Source: CAYUFF01 sp964444075 (GTDB lineage Archaea > Aenigmatarchaeota > Aenigmatarchaeia > CG10238-14 > SCSR01). Taken from it: DNA of 11,089 nt. The translations under genes and the position numbers were made by a program. Under the pieces are notes generated by a model. It was not told the origin of the DNA. It did no database searches and saw nothing but the letters and a program-made list of their open reading frames with translations. Every line of letters starts with the position of its first letter. Position 1 is the stretch's first letter. The stretch spans positions 1 to 11,089 of the forward strand of contig CAYUFF010000027.1 of assembly GCA_964444075.1 (NCBI GenBank). The letters are read 5' to 3'. Positions 1-6,088 of this stretch are shown piece by piece.

Positions 1-85
1 CTACGAGATTCATCCTATTTTTATTCAATATGCTTTATATTTTCACACGGTCAGTGAGTAAATTATTGACGTCAGTAGTTATGAA

Positions 86-107
86 GATTGTTATTCATGT
101 AACAACC
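86..107. promoter_or_regulatory. Upstream palindromic operator of abiEi (IR1)
   Basis: This is an inverted repeat of the form GATTGTTA, six bases, TAACAACC; the inner six bases of each arm (TTGTTA/TAACAA) are perfect. It lies just upstream of the abiEi TATA box. The same arm sequence and the same 6-bp spacer recur at 123-144, with centres 37 bp apart. Characterised AbiEi antitoxins repress their own operon by binding a pair of inverted repeats in the promoter, so this is the likely upstream AbiEi site. The repeat is seen directly; the binding protein is inferred. Confidence 0.7.
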
Positions 108-112
108 ATCAA

Positions 113-122
113 CTTTTTTAAA
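113..122 (+). promoter_or_regulatory. TATA box of abiEi
   Basis: A T-run followed by AAA, centred near 119, sits about 26 bp before the ATG at 145. That places the predicted transcript start at or next to the start codon, so the mRNA is probably leaderless. The box occupies the 15-bp spacer between the two operator palindromes, so a repressor bound to both would block TBP/TFB access. Confidence 0.6.
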
Positions 123-144
123 GGTTGTTACACAAATAACAACC
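123..144. promoter_or_regulatory. Downstream palindromic operator of abiEi (IR2)
   Basis: This is a perfect 8-bp inverted repeat, GGTTGTTA, six bases, TAACAACC, ending one base before the abiEi ATG. It covers the region between the TATA box and the predicted transcription start. It matches the upstream site at 86-107 except for one base in the left arm. It is the likely main AbiEi autorepression site. Confidence 0.72.
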
Positions 145-774
145 ATGAAAAAATTGACCAAATATGTGCTTGCAGAATTCGGTGGGAAAGTTGTAAAAAG
201 AGAAGAAATTGAAGCTGTATGCAAGAAATTCAAAGTGGACATTGAAAGAACGATAAACTTCATGATAACCTACGGGTATCTTGTGAGAATTCTAAGGGGC
301 TTATACTACGTCAAAACCCTTGAAGAGTTTAAAATTAGAAGAAGTTTGGACACGCTTAAGCTTATCTCGCTTGGTATGGAAAAACTTGAGCTTGAATGGT
401 ATTTTGGTTTGCACACAGCATTGAGTCTTAACAGAATTACCCACGAATATTCTGCAGTTATTTATGTTCTGAACAATGTAATTTACAGACCTAAAGCAAT
501 AAACATCAACGGTGAAAGCGTTAAGTTCATCAAGCTTAAAAACGAGCTTTTCGGCTTTGGCATTATAGAAAAGAACGGGATAAAATTTTCCGATCTTGAA
601 AAAACCTTGCTGGATATGATCTATATTTCAAGATACAGATCTGTGCCGGAAGAAAGGATTCTGTCAATGATAGAGGAATATGGAAAAAAGATTAGAAAAA
701 GGAAAATTGCTGAATATTTGAAATTTTATCCAAAAAGTGTTGCAAGCGTGATTGAAAATGCCGGAATTATCTGA
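145..774 (+). CDS. abiEi: AbiEi-type antitoxin / winged-helix autorepressor
   Basis: 209 residues. The product is probably the antitoxin and transcriptional repressor of an AbiE toxin-antitoxin (phage abortive infection) pair. Residues 1-60 read as a winged helix-turn-helix with a wing-like RGLYYV at 51-56. The C-terminal domain carries FSDLEKTLLDMIY at 148-160, a hallmark of the AbiEi/COG5340 'predicted regulator of viral defence' families. The ATG at 145 fits a leaderless start about 26 bp from the TATA box, and two palindromic operators flank that box. The next gene, abiEii, starts inside its last codons (17-nt overlap), the usual coupled arrangement, but abiEii is truncated. The antitoxin frame itself looks complete. 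The region is AT-rich compared with the genes that follow. Family assignment comes from motif recognition and context; DNA binding is inferred. Confidence 0.82.
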   Translation: MKKLTKYVLAEFGGKVVKREEIEAVCKKFKVDIERTINFMITYGYLVRILRGLYYVKTLEEFKIRRSLDTLKLISLGMEKLELEWYFGLHTALSLNRITHEYSAVIYVLNNVIYRPKAININGESVKFIKLKNELFGFGIIEKNGIKFSDLEKTLLDMIYISRYRSVPEERILSMIEEYGKKIRKRKIAEYLKFYPKSVASVIENAGII

Positions 775-925
775 GTTTGTCGAATTTGTAATTGCAAAGT
801 CTGGCATAAGAAAACCATCGCTTGTGGAAAATAAATATCTCTTCAAAGGCGGTAGTTGTCTCGTCAAGTGTTATCTTGGTTGTTACCGCTTTAGCGTTGA
901 CCTCGATTTTACTTGGAAAGATTAG
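758..925 (+). pseudogene. abiEii: AbiEii toxin (nucleotidyltransferase), truncated at codon 56
   Basis: The frame opens at an ATG at 758, overlapping abiEi by 17 nt, and ends at TAG 923-925 after 55 codons. Its C-terminal part reads YLFKGGSCLVKCYLGCYRFS followed by VDLDFTWKD. This is the N-terminal core of AbiEii/DUF1814 nucleotidyltransferases: the FKGGS/T turn (residues 29-33) and the metal-binding DxD (residues 48 and 50). Intact family members are several times longer, so the catalytic domain is lost. TAG is one change from CAG, and weakly AbiEii-like sequence may continue in frame to about 985. The gene could have died by nonsense mutation followed by loss of its 3' part, or been cut by arrival of the GC-rich downstream segment. 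No toxin activity is expected from the fragment. Confidence 0.85.
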
Positions 926-965
926 GAGGTACGGAAGAGAGCCAAAAACCAGATTAAGCGAAAAA

Positions 966-2435
966 ATGAAGTATATAGTTATGGGAAAGGGTCTGAAGTT
1001 CTCCGTCTTGGGAGGTAAGGATGAGGTAGGAGGGAACAAAGTACTCTTGGAGAGCGGGAAGACGAGGCTCATGCTCGACTTCGGCCTGAGCTTTTCCAGG
1101 TATAAGGAGTACTTCGCCGAGTTCCTCCAGCCTAGGAAGTGCAACGCCCTCCTCGACTGGTTCGAGTTCGGTCTGCTTCCGAGGATGAAAGGCCTTTACA
1201 GGAAGGACTACTCTCTCCACTGCGGCCTGGAGTTCGAGGAGGAGCCTTTAGTCGACGCGCTGCTCCTGACGCACGCCCACCTCGACCATTCTGGCCTGAT
1301 CCACTTCCTTAGGGAGGACATCTCGATCCTCTGCACGAGGGAGACGTACCTCATCCTGAAAGCTCTGGAGGAAACGTCGAGCTGGAGCTTCGGAGACGCG
1401 GTGAACCTCAGGAAAAGTTTCCACTTCGTGAAAACGAGGAAGGGAGGTTACAGGAGGCTGGAGGGGGAGAGGGCCAAGACGCCCAGGAAGTTTGTCCTGC
1501 TCGAGCCGTACGAAAAGTACTCGGTCGACGACGTGGAAGTTCAAGCGGTTCCGGTAGACCACTCGCTTCCGGGAGCGTGCGCGTTCATAATCTACACAGA
1601 CTACGGTAACGTCGTTTACACGGGGGATTTCAGGTTCCACGGGAGGAGGGGAGAGCTCACCAGGAAGTTCGTCAAGTTAGCGAGAAAAGCAAGCCCGGAG
1701 CTGATGTTCTGCGAAGGTACGAGGATAGGCGAAACGGAGAACGTGACGGAGGAAGACGTGGAGAGAAGGTCAGAAGAGATAGTGGCAAGTTCCGACGGGC
1801 TCGTCATCGTCAACTACCCGCTTCGGGACTTGGACAGGCTGCAGACATTCTTCGACGTAGCGAGGAAGTGTGGGAGGAAACTCGTCGTCAACTTGAGGCA
1901 GGCCTACCTCCTGAAATCGTTCGAGGAAACTGGTGAATACCCGAGGTTGGAAGACGTGGCCGTCTACGTCGGAAGGAAGGGGTGGGGCTTGGTGAGCGAC
2001 GAGTTCTACGTTCACCTCGAAGACGTGGGCTGGGTAAAGGGTAGCGAGCTGGACGAGAAGCAGGTGAAGCTCGACTACTGCAAGTGGGAAAGGGGGTTCC
2101 TCGACCTCGAGAACACGGTAACATACAAGGACCTCAGGGAAAGGCCAGAGGAGTTCGTGTGGAGGTGCGACAACTTCGAGCTCAACGAGCTGATAGACGT
2201 CAGGCCCAGCCGAGGGGTTTACATCAGGTCGCTGACGGAGCCGTTCAGCGACGACATGGTCATCGAGGAGAAGAGGGTGAGGAACTGGCTCAGGCATTTC
2301 AACCTCTTACCGGTTCACCAGGTTCATGCCTCAGGTCACGCGAACGGGGAAGAGATAAGAAGCATGATAAGGGTCGTGGAGCCAAGGAAGCTTGTGCCCA
2401 TCCACACAGAGGCTCCTCAGTTGTTTTTCGCGTGA
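966..2435 (+). CDS. Beta-CASP metallo-beta-lactamase nuclease (RNase J / CPSF-like)
   Basis: About 489 residues from ATG 966 (ATG 981 is also possible); an in-frame ATG at 822 lies inside the abiEii remnant and is rejected. Visible motifs are VLGGKDEVGGN near the N-terminus, the metal-binding HAHLDH at 103-108, VDHSLPGA (motif 3 His), YTGDFRFHG (motif 4 Asp), and the beta-CASP signatures HASGHA (454-459) and PIHTE (478-482). Enzymes of this family are zinc-dependent 5'-3' exo- or endoribonucleases in RNA turnover and 3'-end processing; some act on DNA. The frame ends a few residues after PIHTEAPQLF, where relatives usually continue about 20 or more residues. Coding frames continue at +1 and -1 past a T5 run at 2423-2427, so a small frameshift is possible. 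The gene is GC-rich and uses AGG Arg codons heavily, unlike abiEi before it. Precise substrate unknown. Confidence 0.85.
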   Translation: MKYIVMGKGLKFSVLGGKDEVGGNKVLLESGKTRLMLDFGLSFSRYKEYFAEFLQPRKCNALLDWFEFGLLPRMKGLYRKDYSLHCGLEFEEEPLVDALLLTHAHLDHSGLIHFLREDISILCTRETYLILKALEETSSWSFGDAVNLRKSFHFVKTRKGGYRRLEGERAKTPRKFVLLEPYEKYSVDDVEVQAVPVDHSLPGACAFIIYTDYGNVVYTGDFRFHGRRGELTRKFVKLARKASPELMFCEGTRIGETENVTEEDVERRSEEIVASSDGLVIVNYPLRDLDRLQTFFDVARKCGRKLVVNLRQAYLLKSFEETGEYPRLEDVAVYVGRKGWGLVSDEFYVHLEDVGWVKGSELDEKQVKLDYCKWERGFLDLENTVTYKDLRERPEEFVWRCDNFELNELIDVRPSRGVYIRSLTEPFSDDMVIEEKRVRNWLRHFNLLPVHQVHASGHANGEEIRSMIRVVEPRKLVPIHTEAPQLFFA

Positions 2436-2461
2436 AAATGTTAGAGTTGGTGAATCGTGAA

Positions 2462-2468
2462 ATTTTAG
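2462..2468 (+). promoter_or_regulatory. TATA box of the EamA transporter gene
   Basis: ATTTTAGA centred near 2465 lies 26 bp before ATG 2491, matching the leaderless spacing of other promoters in the window. It implies transcription separate from the upstream nuclease gene. Confidence 0.45.
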
Positions 2469-2490
2469 ATGCCATGCGAAATGGATAACC

Positions 2491-3375
2491 ATGCTATGGG
2501 CAGTCTTCTCGATCCTGGCAGCTTTGACGTGGGCGGTGGTAAACGTAGTAGACAAGTACGTCCTCACTAAATGGAACGTTAAGCCAGTCGTCCCCGTGAT
2601 GGTATCCGGTATCCTTGGTCTACTCGCGAGCTTTCTCGTGTACCTTCTTCGAGGGTTTTCCGAGCTCTCGTTGCTTAACATCGCGCTCTCCCTCACCGCC
2701 GGGATCCTGTACCTTCTGGCAATCTTCCTTTATTTCAAATCCGCGAAAATAGAAGAAATTTCGAGGGTCGTCCCTCTGTTCTATTTAACCTCCTTGTTCG
2801 TCGCAATCCTCGCGGCGGTGTTTCTCGGGGAAATCTTCACACCGACCAAATACTTTGGTATATTCCTCCTAGTGGTCGGTGCCATCCTCCTCTCCTCGAG
2901 GAATTTAGTGAGAGTAAGCGTCGGTAAAGCCTTGTGGCTTATGACCCTCGCGTCCTTGATGTTGTCGATAACCACCGTCATCACGAAGTACCTCCTTAAG
3001 TTCGCTCATTTTTGGACGGTGTTCTCCTACACCCGAATCGGAGCGGCGCTCGGCTTAGTTCCCGTGTTCTGTTTTAACCTCCATCACTTCTTCTCCGTAA
3101 CGAAGGAACGGGGTAAAAGGGTGGTCGCCACGATATCCTTGAACGAATCTTTGAACCTATTAGGGATTTTACTGGTTACGGTAGCGATGGCCATGGGCCC
3201 CGTGACTCTAGTAAATGCTCTCTCTTCGGTCCAACCATTTTTCGTGTTGTTGCTGACCGTGGTTTTGAGCGTTTTTTATCCTCGAGTCTTGAAAGAAGAA
3301 GTTGATAGGTCGACTGTGTTGTCGAAACTGGTAGCTATAATCCTGATGTTCCTCGGCGCGTTTTTGGTGGTATGA
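2491..3375 (+). CDS. EamA/DMT-superfamily transporter
   Basis: 294 residues, almost entirely hydrophobic, with about ten predicted membrane helices in two halves, the usual two-EamA-repeat layout and length. Each half carries typical features: an N-terminal LAALTWAVVNVVDKYVLTK stretch, a Pro-containing VVPLFYLTSLFVAILAAVFL helix followed by GEIFTPTKYFGI, and in the second half GPVTLVNALSSVQPFFVLLL. These proteins export or exchange metabolites such as amino acids, sugars or nucleotides; the substrate cannot be read from sequence. ATG 2491 is chosen because the helix begins at once and a TATA box sits 26 bp upstream. It shares relatively high GC with the nuclease before it. No regulatory element other than the TATA box is seen. 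Confidence 0.88.
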   Translation: MLWAVFSILAALTWAVVNVVDKYVLTKWNVKPVVPVMVSGILGLLASFLVYLLRGFSELSLLNIALSLTAGILYLLAIFLYFKSAKIEEISRVVPLFYLTSLFVAILAAVFLGEIFTPTKYFGIFLLVVGAILLSSRNLVRVSVGKALWLMTLASLMLSITTVITKYLLKFAHFWTVFSYTRIGAALGLVPVFCFNLHHFFSVTKERGKRVVATISLNESLNLLGILLVTVAMAMGPVTLVNALSSVQPFFVLLLTVVLSVFYPRVLKEEVDRSTVLSKLVAIILMFLGAFLVV

Positions 3376-3446
3376 TTGCTCATAAAGTTTGTGGGTTTTT
3401 AGTTTTTAAGGAAAACTATTAAGCATAGAAAAACGGAAGATTAAGT

Positions 3447-4001
3447 ATGCATAGCAATCTTGAGGAAATAGCCAAAAGGTTCTTTATGTCAAAAGGATAT
3501 TTGGTTGCGGAGAACGTTCTTTTCTTTCTTCCTGCGGAAAGAGAAAGGAAAAAAGTTTCTGGTTGGAGTGATATAGACATTCTTGCCTATAAAAAAAGTG
3601 AAATTGTAATAGTCCAGTGCAAGGAATTTCTTGGAACAGAAGAGAGCGAAAGGGTGGTCAATAAAATTTTGAATTGGTTTGAGAAGGCAGAAGAATTTAT
3701 AAAGAACGAAAAACCCTATAAAGATCTTGTAACGGAAGATACACAAATTAAAAAATGTGTTGTTTTAAATTTTCCTCAGCCAAAAAAAGCTGTTAAACGT
3801 TTGAAGAAGCCTGGTATAGAAGTAATAGACATGGAAACAATAGTAAAGGAGCTCATATCTTCTGTGAAAGAAAAAATAGAAAAGTACGAAAAAAGAAGGA
3901 CCGGAGCTAGGGGAAAGGAAATAGATCTCATAAGGTATTTTATCAAGATTCTTCTTGAGAGAAGTTTTTTAAGGAGTGAAAAACTTTCTTATAGACCTTG
4001 A
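3447..4001 (+). CDS. Small PD-(D/E)XK-like nuclease, function unknown
   Basis: 184 residues. The N-terminal half reads as a restriction-endonuclease-like core: an opening helix with Glu7 (LEEIAKRFFMSKGY), then SDIDILAYKK with Asp42/Asp44, then IVIVQCKEF with Gln57 and Lys59. This is the D...(E/Q)xK pattern of PD-(D/E)XK enzymes such as Mrr-like or Holliday-junction-type nucleases, in the QxK variant. The C-terminal half is highly charged and probably helical. The gene is AT-rich, preceded by a weak T-rich promoter-like stretch (3402-3422), and followed by a PIN-domain relic. Flanking accessory DNA and a decayed AbiE locus nearby hint at defence or DNA metabolism, but no methylase or partner is present, so a restriction role is not claimed. 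Confidence 0.65.
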   Translation: MHSNLEEIAKRFFMSKGYLVAENVLFFLPAERERKKVSGWSDIDILAYKKSEIVIVQCKEFLGTEESERVVNKILNWFEKAEEFIKNEKPYKDLVTEDTQIKKCVVLNFPQPKKAVKRLKKPGIEVIDMETIVKELISSVKEKIEKYEKRRTGARGKEIDLIRYFIKILLERSFLRSEKLSYRP

Positions 4002-4082
4002 AAGGGTTGATGGAAAGATTGTATCAAATCTTTCAAGCGAAATTAACGGAAAATAGACTTTTCACTGGCTCCCAGAATCTTC

Positions 4083-4203
4083 TACCTTATCCTTGCATAC
4101 CGAAGCTAGCTACTTGCAAATACTTTGGGATAAAGAAGATTGCAACGTTTGACGAAGATTTTGAGAGGTTGATTTTTTGGAAGTTATCAGGTTAGAAGAT
4201 TAA
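4083..4203 (+). pseudogene. C-terminal relic of a PIN-domain (VapC-like) gene
   Basis: The plus frame reads LATCKYFGIKKIATFDEDFER, which matches the end of PIN-domain RNases (helix, GIKKIATFD strand, acidic DxDF). Right after FER the frame is lost. In the next frame (4171-4203) the expected tail appears as DFLEVIRLED and a stop, so a single-base deletion in the GAGAGG-TTGAT stretch explains the break. The N-terminal half of a PIN domain, with its first catalytic Asp, is missing: about 270 nt upstream would fall inside the nuclease gene. This is therefore a dead fragment. No partner antitoxin gene is visible. Confidence 0.65.
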
Positions 4204-4302
4204 AAACTTAATTTTTTGTTTGGAGCGTTTGGAGTTTGAGATTATCGCGACAGTCACGGTAGGAAATTCTAATAACAGACTACGTGAGTTTTTCATGTGA
4301 AT

Positions 4303-4310
4303 CTTTATTA
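4303..4310 (+). promoter_or_regulatory. TATA box of the gatCAB operon
   Basis: CTTTATTA about 28 bp before the gatC ATG at 4335 is the best archaeal promoter candidate in the 131-bp gap. The spacing predicts a leaderless gatC message. No other conserved element was seen in 4204-4334. Confidence 0.6.
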
Positions 4311-4334
4311 GAGAGTTTTGTGTGAAAAGAAAGT

Positions 4335-4634
4335 ATGGAAGAGAAAATAGAATACTGGAAGATAGACGAATCGCTACTTTCTCACGTGACGAAGGTTGCG
4401 AGGCTTGCGTTGAGCGAGGAAGAAATAGAGAAATTTACGAAGGAGTTGAACGAAGTCTTGGAAAGTTTTAAGAAAATAGACGAGGCTAACGTCGATGAGT
4501 TGCAACCTATGGTGCATGCGGTAGAGGTTAAGAACGCTTGGAGAGAGGACGAGGAAGAGAAGTTCCAGTGGGAACCTTTTGCTAACACAGAACATAAAGA
4601 AGAAAGGTACTTCAAGGGCCCCAGGATAGTTTAG
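4335..4634 (+). CDS. gatC: Asp-tRNA(Asn)/Glu-tRNA(Gln) amidotransferase subunit C
   Basis: 99 residues, normal for GatC. It shows the family pattern: an N-terminal helix HVTKVARLALSEEEIEKF, a second helix with LNEVLESFKKIDEANVDEL, then QPMVHAVE and a charged tail. GatC is a small scaffold that wraps around GatA and GatB and stabilises the heterotrimer that converts Asp-tRNA(Asn) and/or Glu-tRNA(Gln) to the amidated forms. It is the first gene of a C-A-B operon; gatA follows after 8 bp. The start is fixed by the TATA box 28 bp upstream. In archaea GatDE usually handles glutamine, so GatCAB here probably makes Asn-tRNA; that is family knowledge, not shown by this sequence. Confidence 0.93.
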   Translation: MEEKIEYWKIDESLLSHVTKVARLALSEEEIEKFTKELNEVLESFKKIDEANVDELQPMVHAVEVKNAWREDEEEKFQWEPFANTEHKEERYFKGPRIV

Positions 4635-4642
4635 GTGGTAGC

Positions 4643-6085
4643 ATGCAAAACATGGAGCTAGCTTCTTACATCGAGGAAGCCATTAACGGAGAGGTTGATG
4701 TGGAAAGTTTGGTTGAGAGGGTTGAGAGAGAAGTGAAGGAGATTCAAGAGGGGTACGAATGTTTCATAACGTTAGCCAACGACATAAGGCAGCAAGTAAA
4801 GAATCTAGAAAAAACAAGAAAAGGGAAGCTTTTCGGAGTTTTCGTTTCAGTCAAGGATAACATCTGCACGAAAGGTTTAAGGACGACGGCAGGCTCGAAA
4901 ATCCTAGAGAATTACGTTCCTCCGTTTGACGCTACGTGCGTCGAAAAAGTAAAGAAAGAGGGAGGAATTATCGTTGGTAAGACCGCGATGGACGAGTTCG
5001 GTTTCGGAACGTTTTGTGTAAATACACCCTTTTCGATACCGAAGAATCCTTTCGATAAAAGTAGGAGTTGCGGTGGTAGTTCTGGCGGTGCTGGCTGTAT
5101 TTCTAGGGTTGCCAACTTTCCTCATGTAGCAATTGCTGAATCCACAGGAGGTAGCATTTCTTGTCCGGCATGCTTTTGTGGAGTCGTTGGCCTAACGCCA
5201 ACCTATGGTAGAGTTAGCAGGTGGGGTTTGATCGATTACGCAAACAGCCTCGATAAAATAGGTTGCATGGGAAGTTGCGTTAAGGACGTGGCGCTTCTGC
5301 TAGAGGTCATCGCTGGTTACGATGAGAGAGATTCGACTTCCCTGAAAACTCCGGTTGAGAATTATCTCCATGCTTTGAAGGAAGTTGATGAGGATTCGAA
5401 GATAGTGGAAAGGATGAGGGTAGGCGTTCCGAAAGAATACTTCGCGGAGGGCGTCGATGAAAAAATCTCCTCTAAAGTGTGGGATGCCATAAAAATTTTG
5501 GAGAGTGAAGGAATACCATATGAAGAAATTTCACTTCCAACTACTCACTATGCTCTTCCTGCTTACTACATCATCGCGATGGCTGAAGCTTCGACGAACT
5601 TAGCGAAATACTGCGGGATGAGGTATGGTTTGCACTTGAGGTTGGAAGGAAATTACGACGAGTATTTCTCGAAGGTTAGAGCGCAAGGTTTTGGTGAGGA
5701 AGCGAAGAGAAGAATTTTGCTCGGCACCTTTGCCAGGATGGCTGGTTACAGGGAAGCGTACTACTTGAAAGCCTGCAAGGTAAGGAGGAAACTCGTGAAC
5801 GAATTCAAGCAAGCTTTCTCAAAGTTCGATGCTCTACTAGCGCCTACGATGCCCATCTTGCCACCGAAGTTCGAAGAGATCGAAAAACTCACGCCAGCTC
5901 AAGCTTATGCGATGGACATCCTTACCGTCGCTCCCAACCTCGCCGGAGTTCCTATGGTAAGCGTTCCCTGTGGTTTGGTTAATGGTTTGCCTGTTGGTTT
6001 ACACATCCTCGGAGACCATCTGCAAGAGAAAAAAATCTTGCAGCTTGCATACTTTTTCGAAAGAGTCAGAAAGGAGAAGGTGTGA
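4643..6085 (+). CDS. gatA: Asp-tRNA(Asn)/Glu-tRNA(Gln) amidotransferase subunit A (amidase)
   Basis: 480 residues, the usual GatA length. It is the glutaminase/amidase that releases ammonia from glutamine for GatB. The Ser-cisSer-Lys triad of amidase-signature enzymes is visible: Lys71 in FVSVKDN, Ser147 in GGSSGGAG, and nucleophile Ser171 in ESTGGSIS. The Ser-to-Ser spacing of 24 matches the family. The loop has STGG rather than the bacterial DTGG, as I recall for archaeal GatA. SCPACFCGVVGLTPTYGRVS follows, as expected. ATG 4643 has an AGGTGG Shine-Dalgarno at 4633-4638, overlapping the end of gatC, so it is translated from the operon message; ATG 4652 is a less likely start. gatB follows directly after the stop codon. 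Confidence 0.95.
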   Translation: MQNMELASYIEEAINGEVDVESLVERVEREVKEIQEGYECFITLANDIRQQVKNLEKTRKGKLFGVFVSVKDNICTKGLRTTAGSKILENYVPPFDATCVEKVKKEGGIIVGKTAMDEFGFGTFCVNTPFSIPKNPFDKSRSCGGSSGGAGCISRVANFPHVAIAESTGGSISCPACFCGVVGLTPTYGRVSRWGLIDYANSLDKIGCMGSCVKDVALLLEVIAGYDERDSTSLKTPVENYLHALKEVDEDSKIVERMRVGVPKEYFAEGVDEKISSKVWDAIKILESEGIPYEEISLPTTHYALPAYYIIAMAEASTNLAKYCGMRYGLHLRLEGNYDEYFSKVRAQGFGEEAKRRILLGTFARMAGYREAYYLKACKVRRKLVNEFKQAFSKFDALLAPTMPILPPKFEEIEKLTPAQAYAMDILTVAPNLAGVPMVSVPCGLVNGLPVGLHILGDHLQEKKILQLAYFFERVRKEKV

Positions 6086-6088
6086 GTG

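Noticed and set aside
1..42. Possible divergent minus-strand gene starting at ATG 13, with a TATA-like AAATATAAA at 34-42
   Set aside because: The spacing fits a leaderless start, but only four codons lie in the window and the TATA match is as good on the plus strand, so it cannot be supported.
30..212. Small plus-strand frame of 60 codons over the abiEi promoter
   Set aside because: It overlaps the operators and the start of abiEi, has no Shine-Dalgarno and no protein-like pattern.
822..965. In-frame N-terminal extension of the beta-CASP gene from ATG 822
   Set aside because: These bases encode the abiEii FKGGS...DLDF segment in another frame. The extension has no beta-CASP similarity, and relatives begin near the VLGGKDEVGG motif.
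2084..2488. 134-codon plus-strand frame overlapping the end of the beta-CASP gene
   Set aside because: It is mostly a GC-rich shadow frame of the nuclease; only its last 20 codons might be a frameshifted tail, reported as a finding.
4204..4334. Small RNA or extra gene between the PIN relic and gatC
   Set aside because: Beyond the gatC TATA box no hairpin, tRNA-like fold or coding frame could be supported.
5143..5163. GatA loop ESTGGSIS as a degraded active site (bacterial form has DTGG)
   Set aside because: Ser171, Ser147 and Lys71 are all present with normal spacing, and the ST form is what I recall for archaeal GatA.
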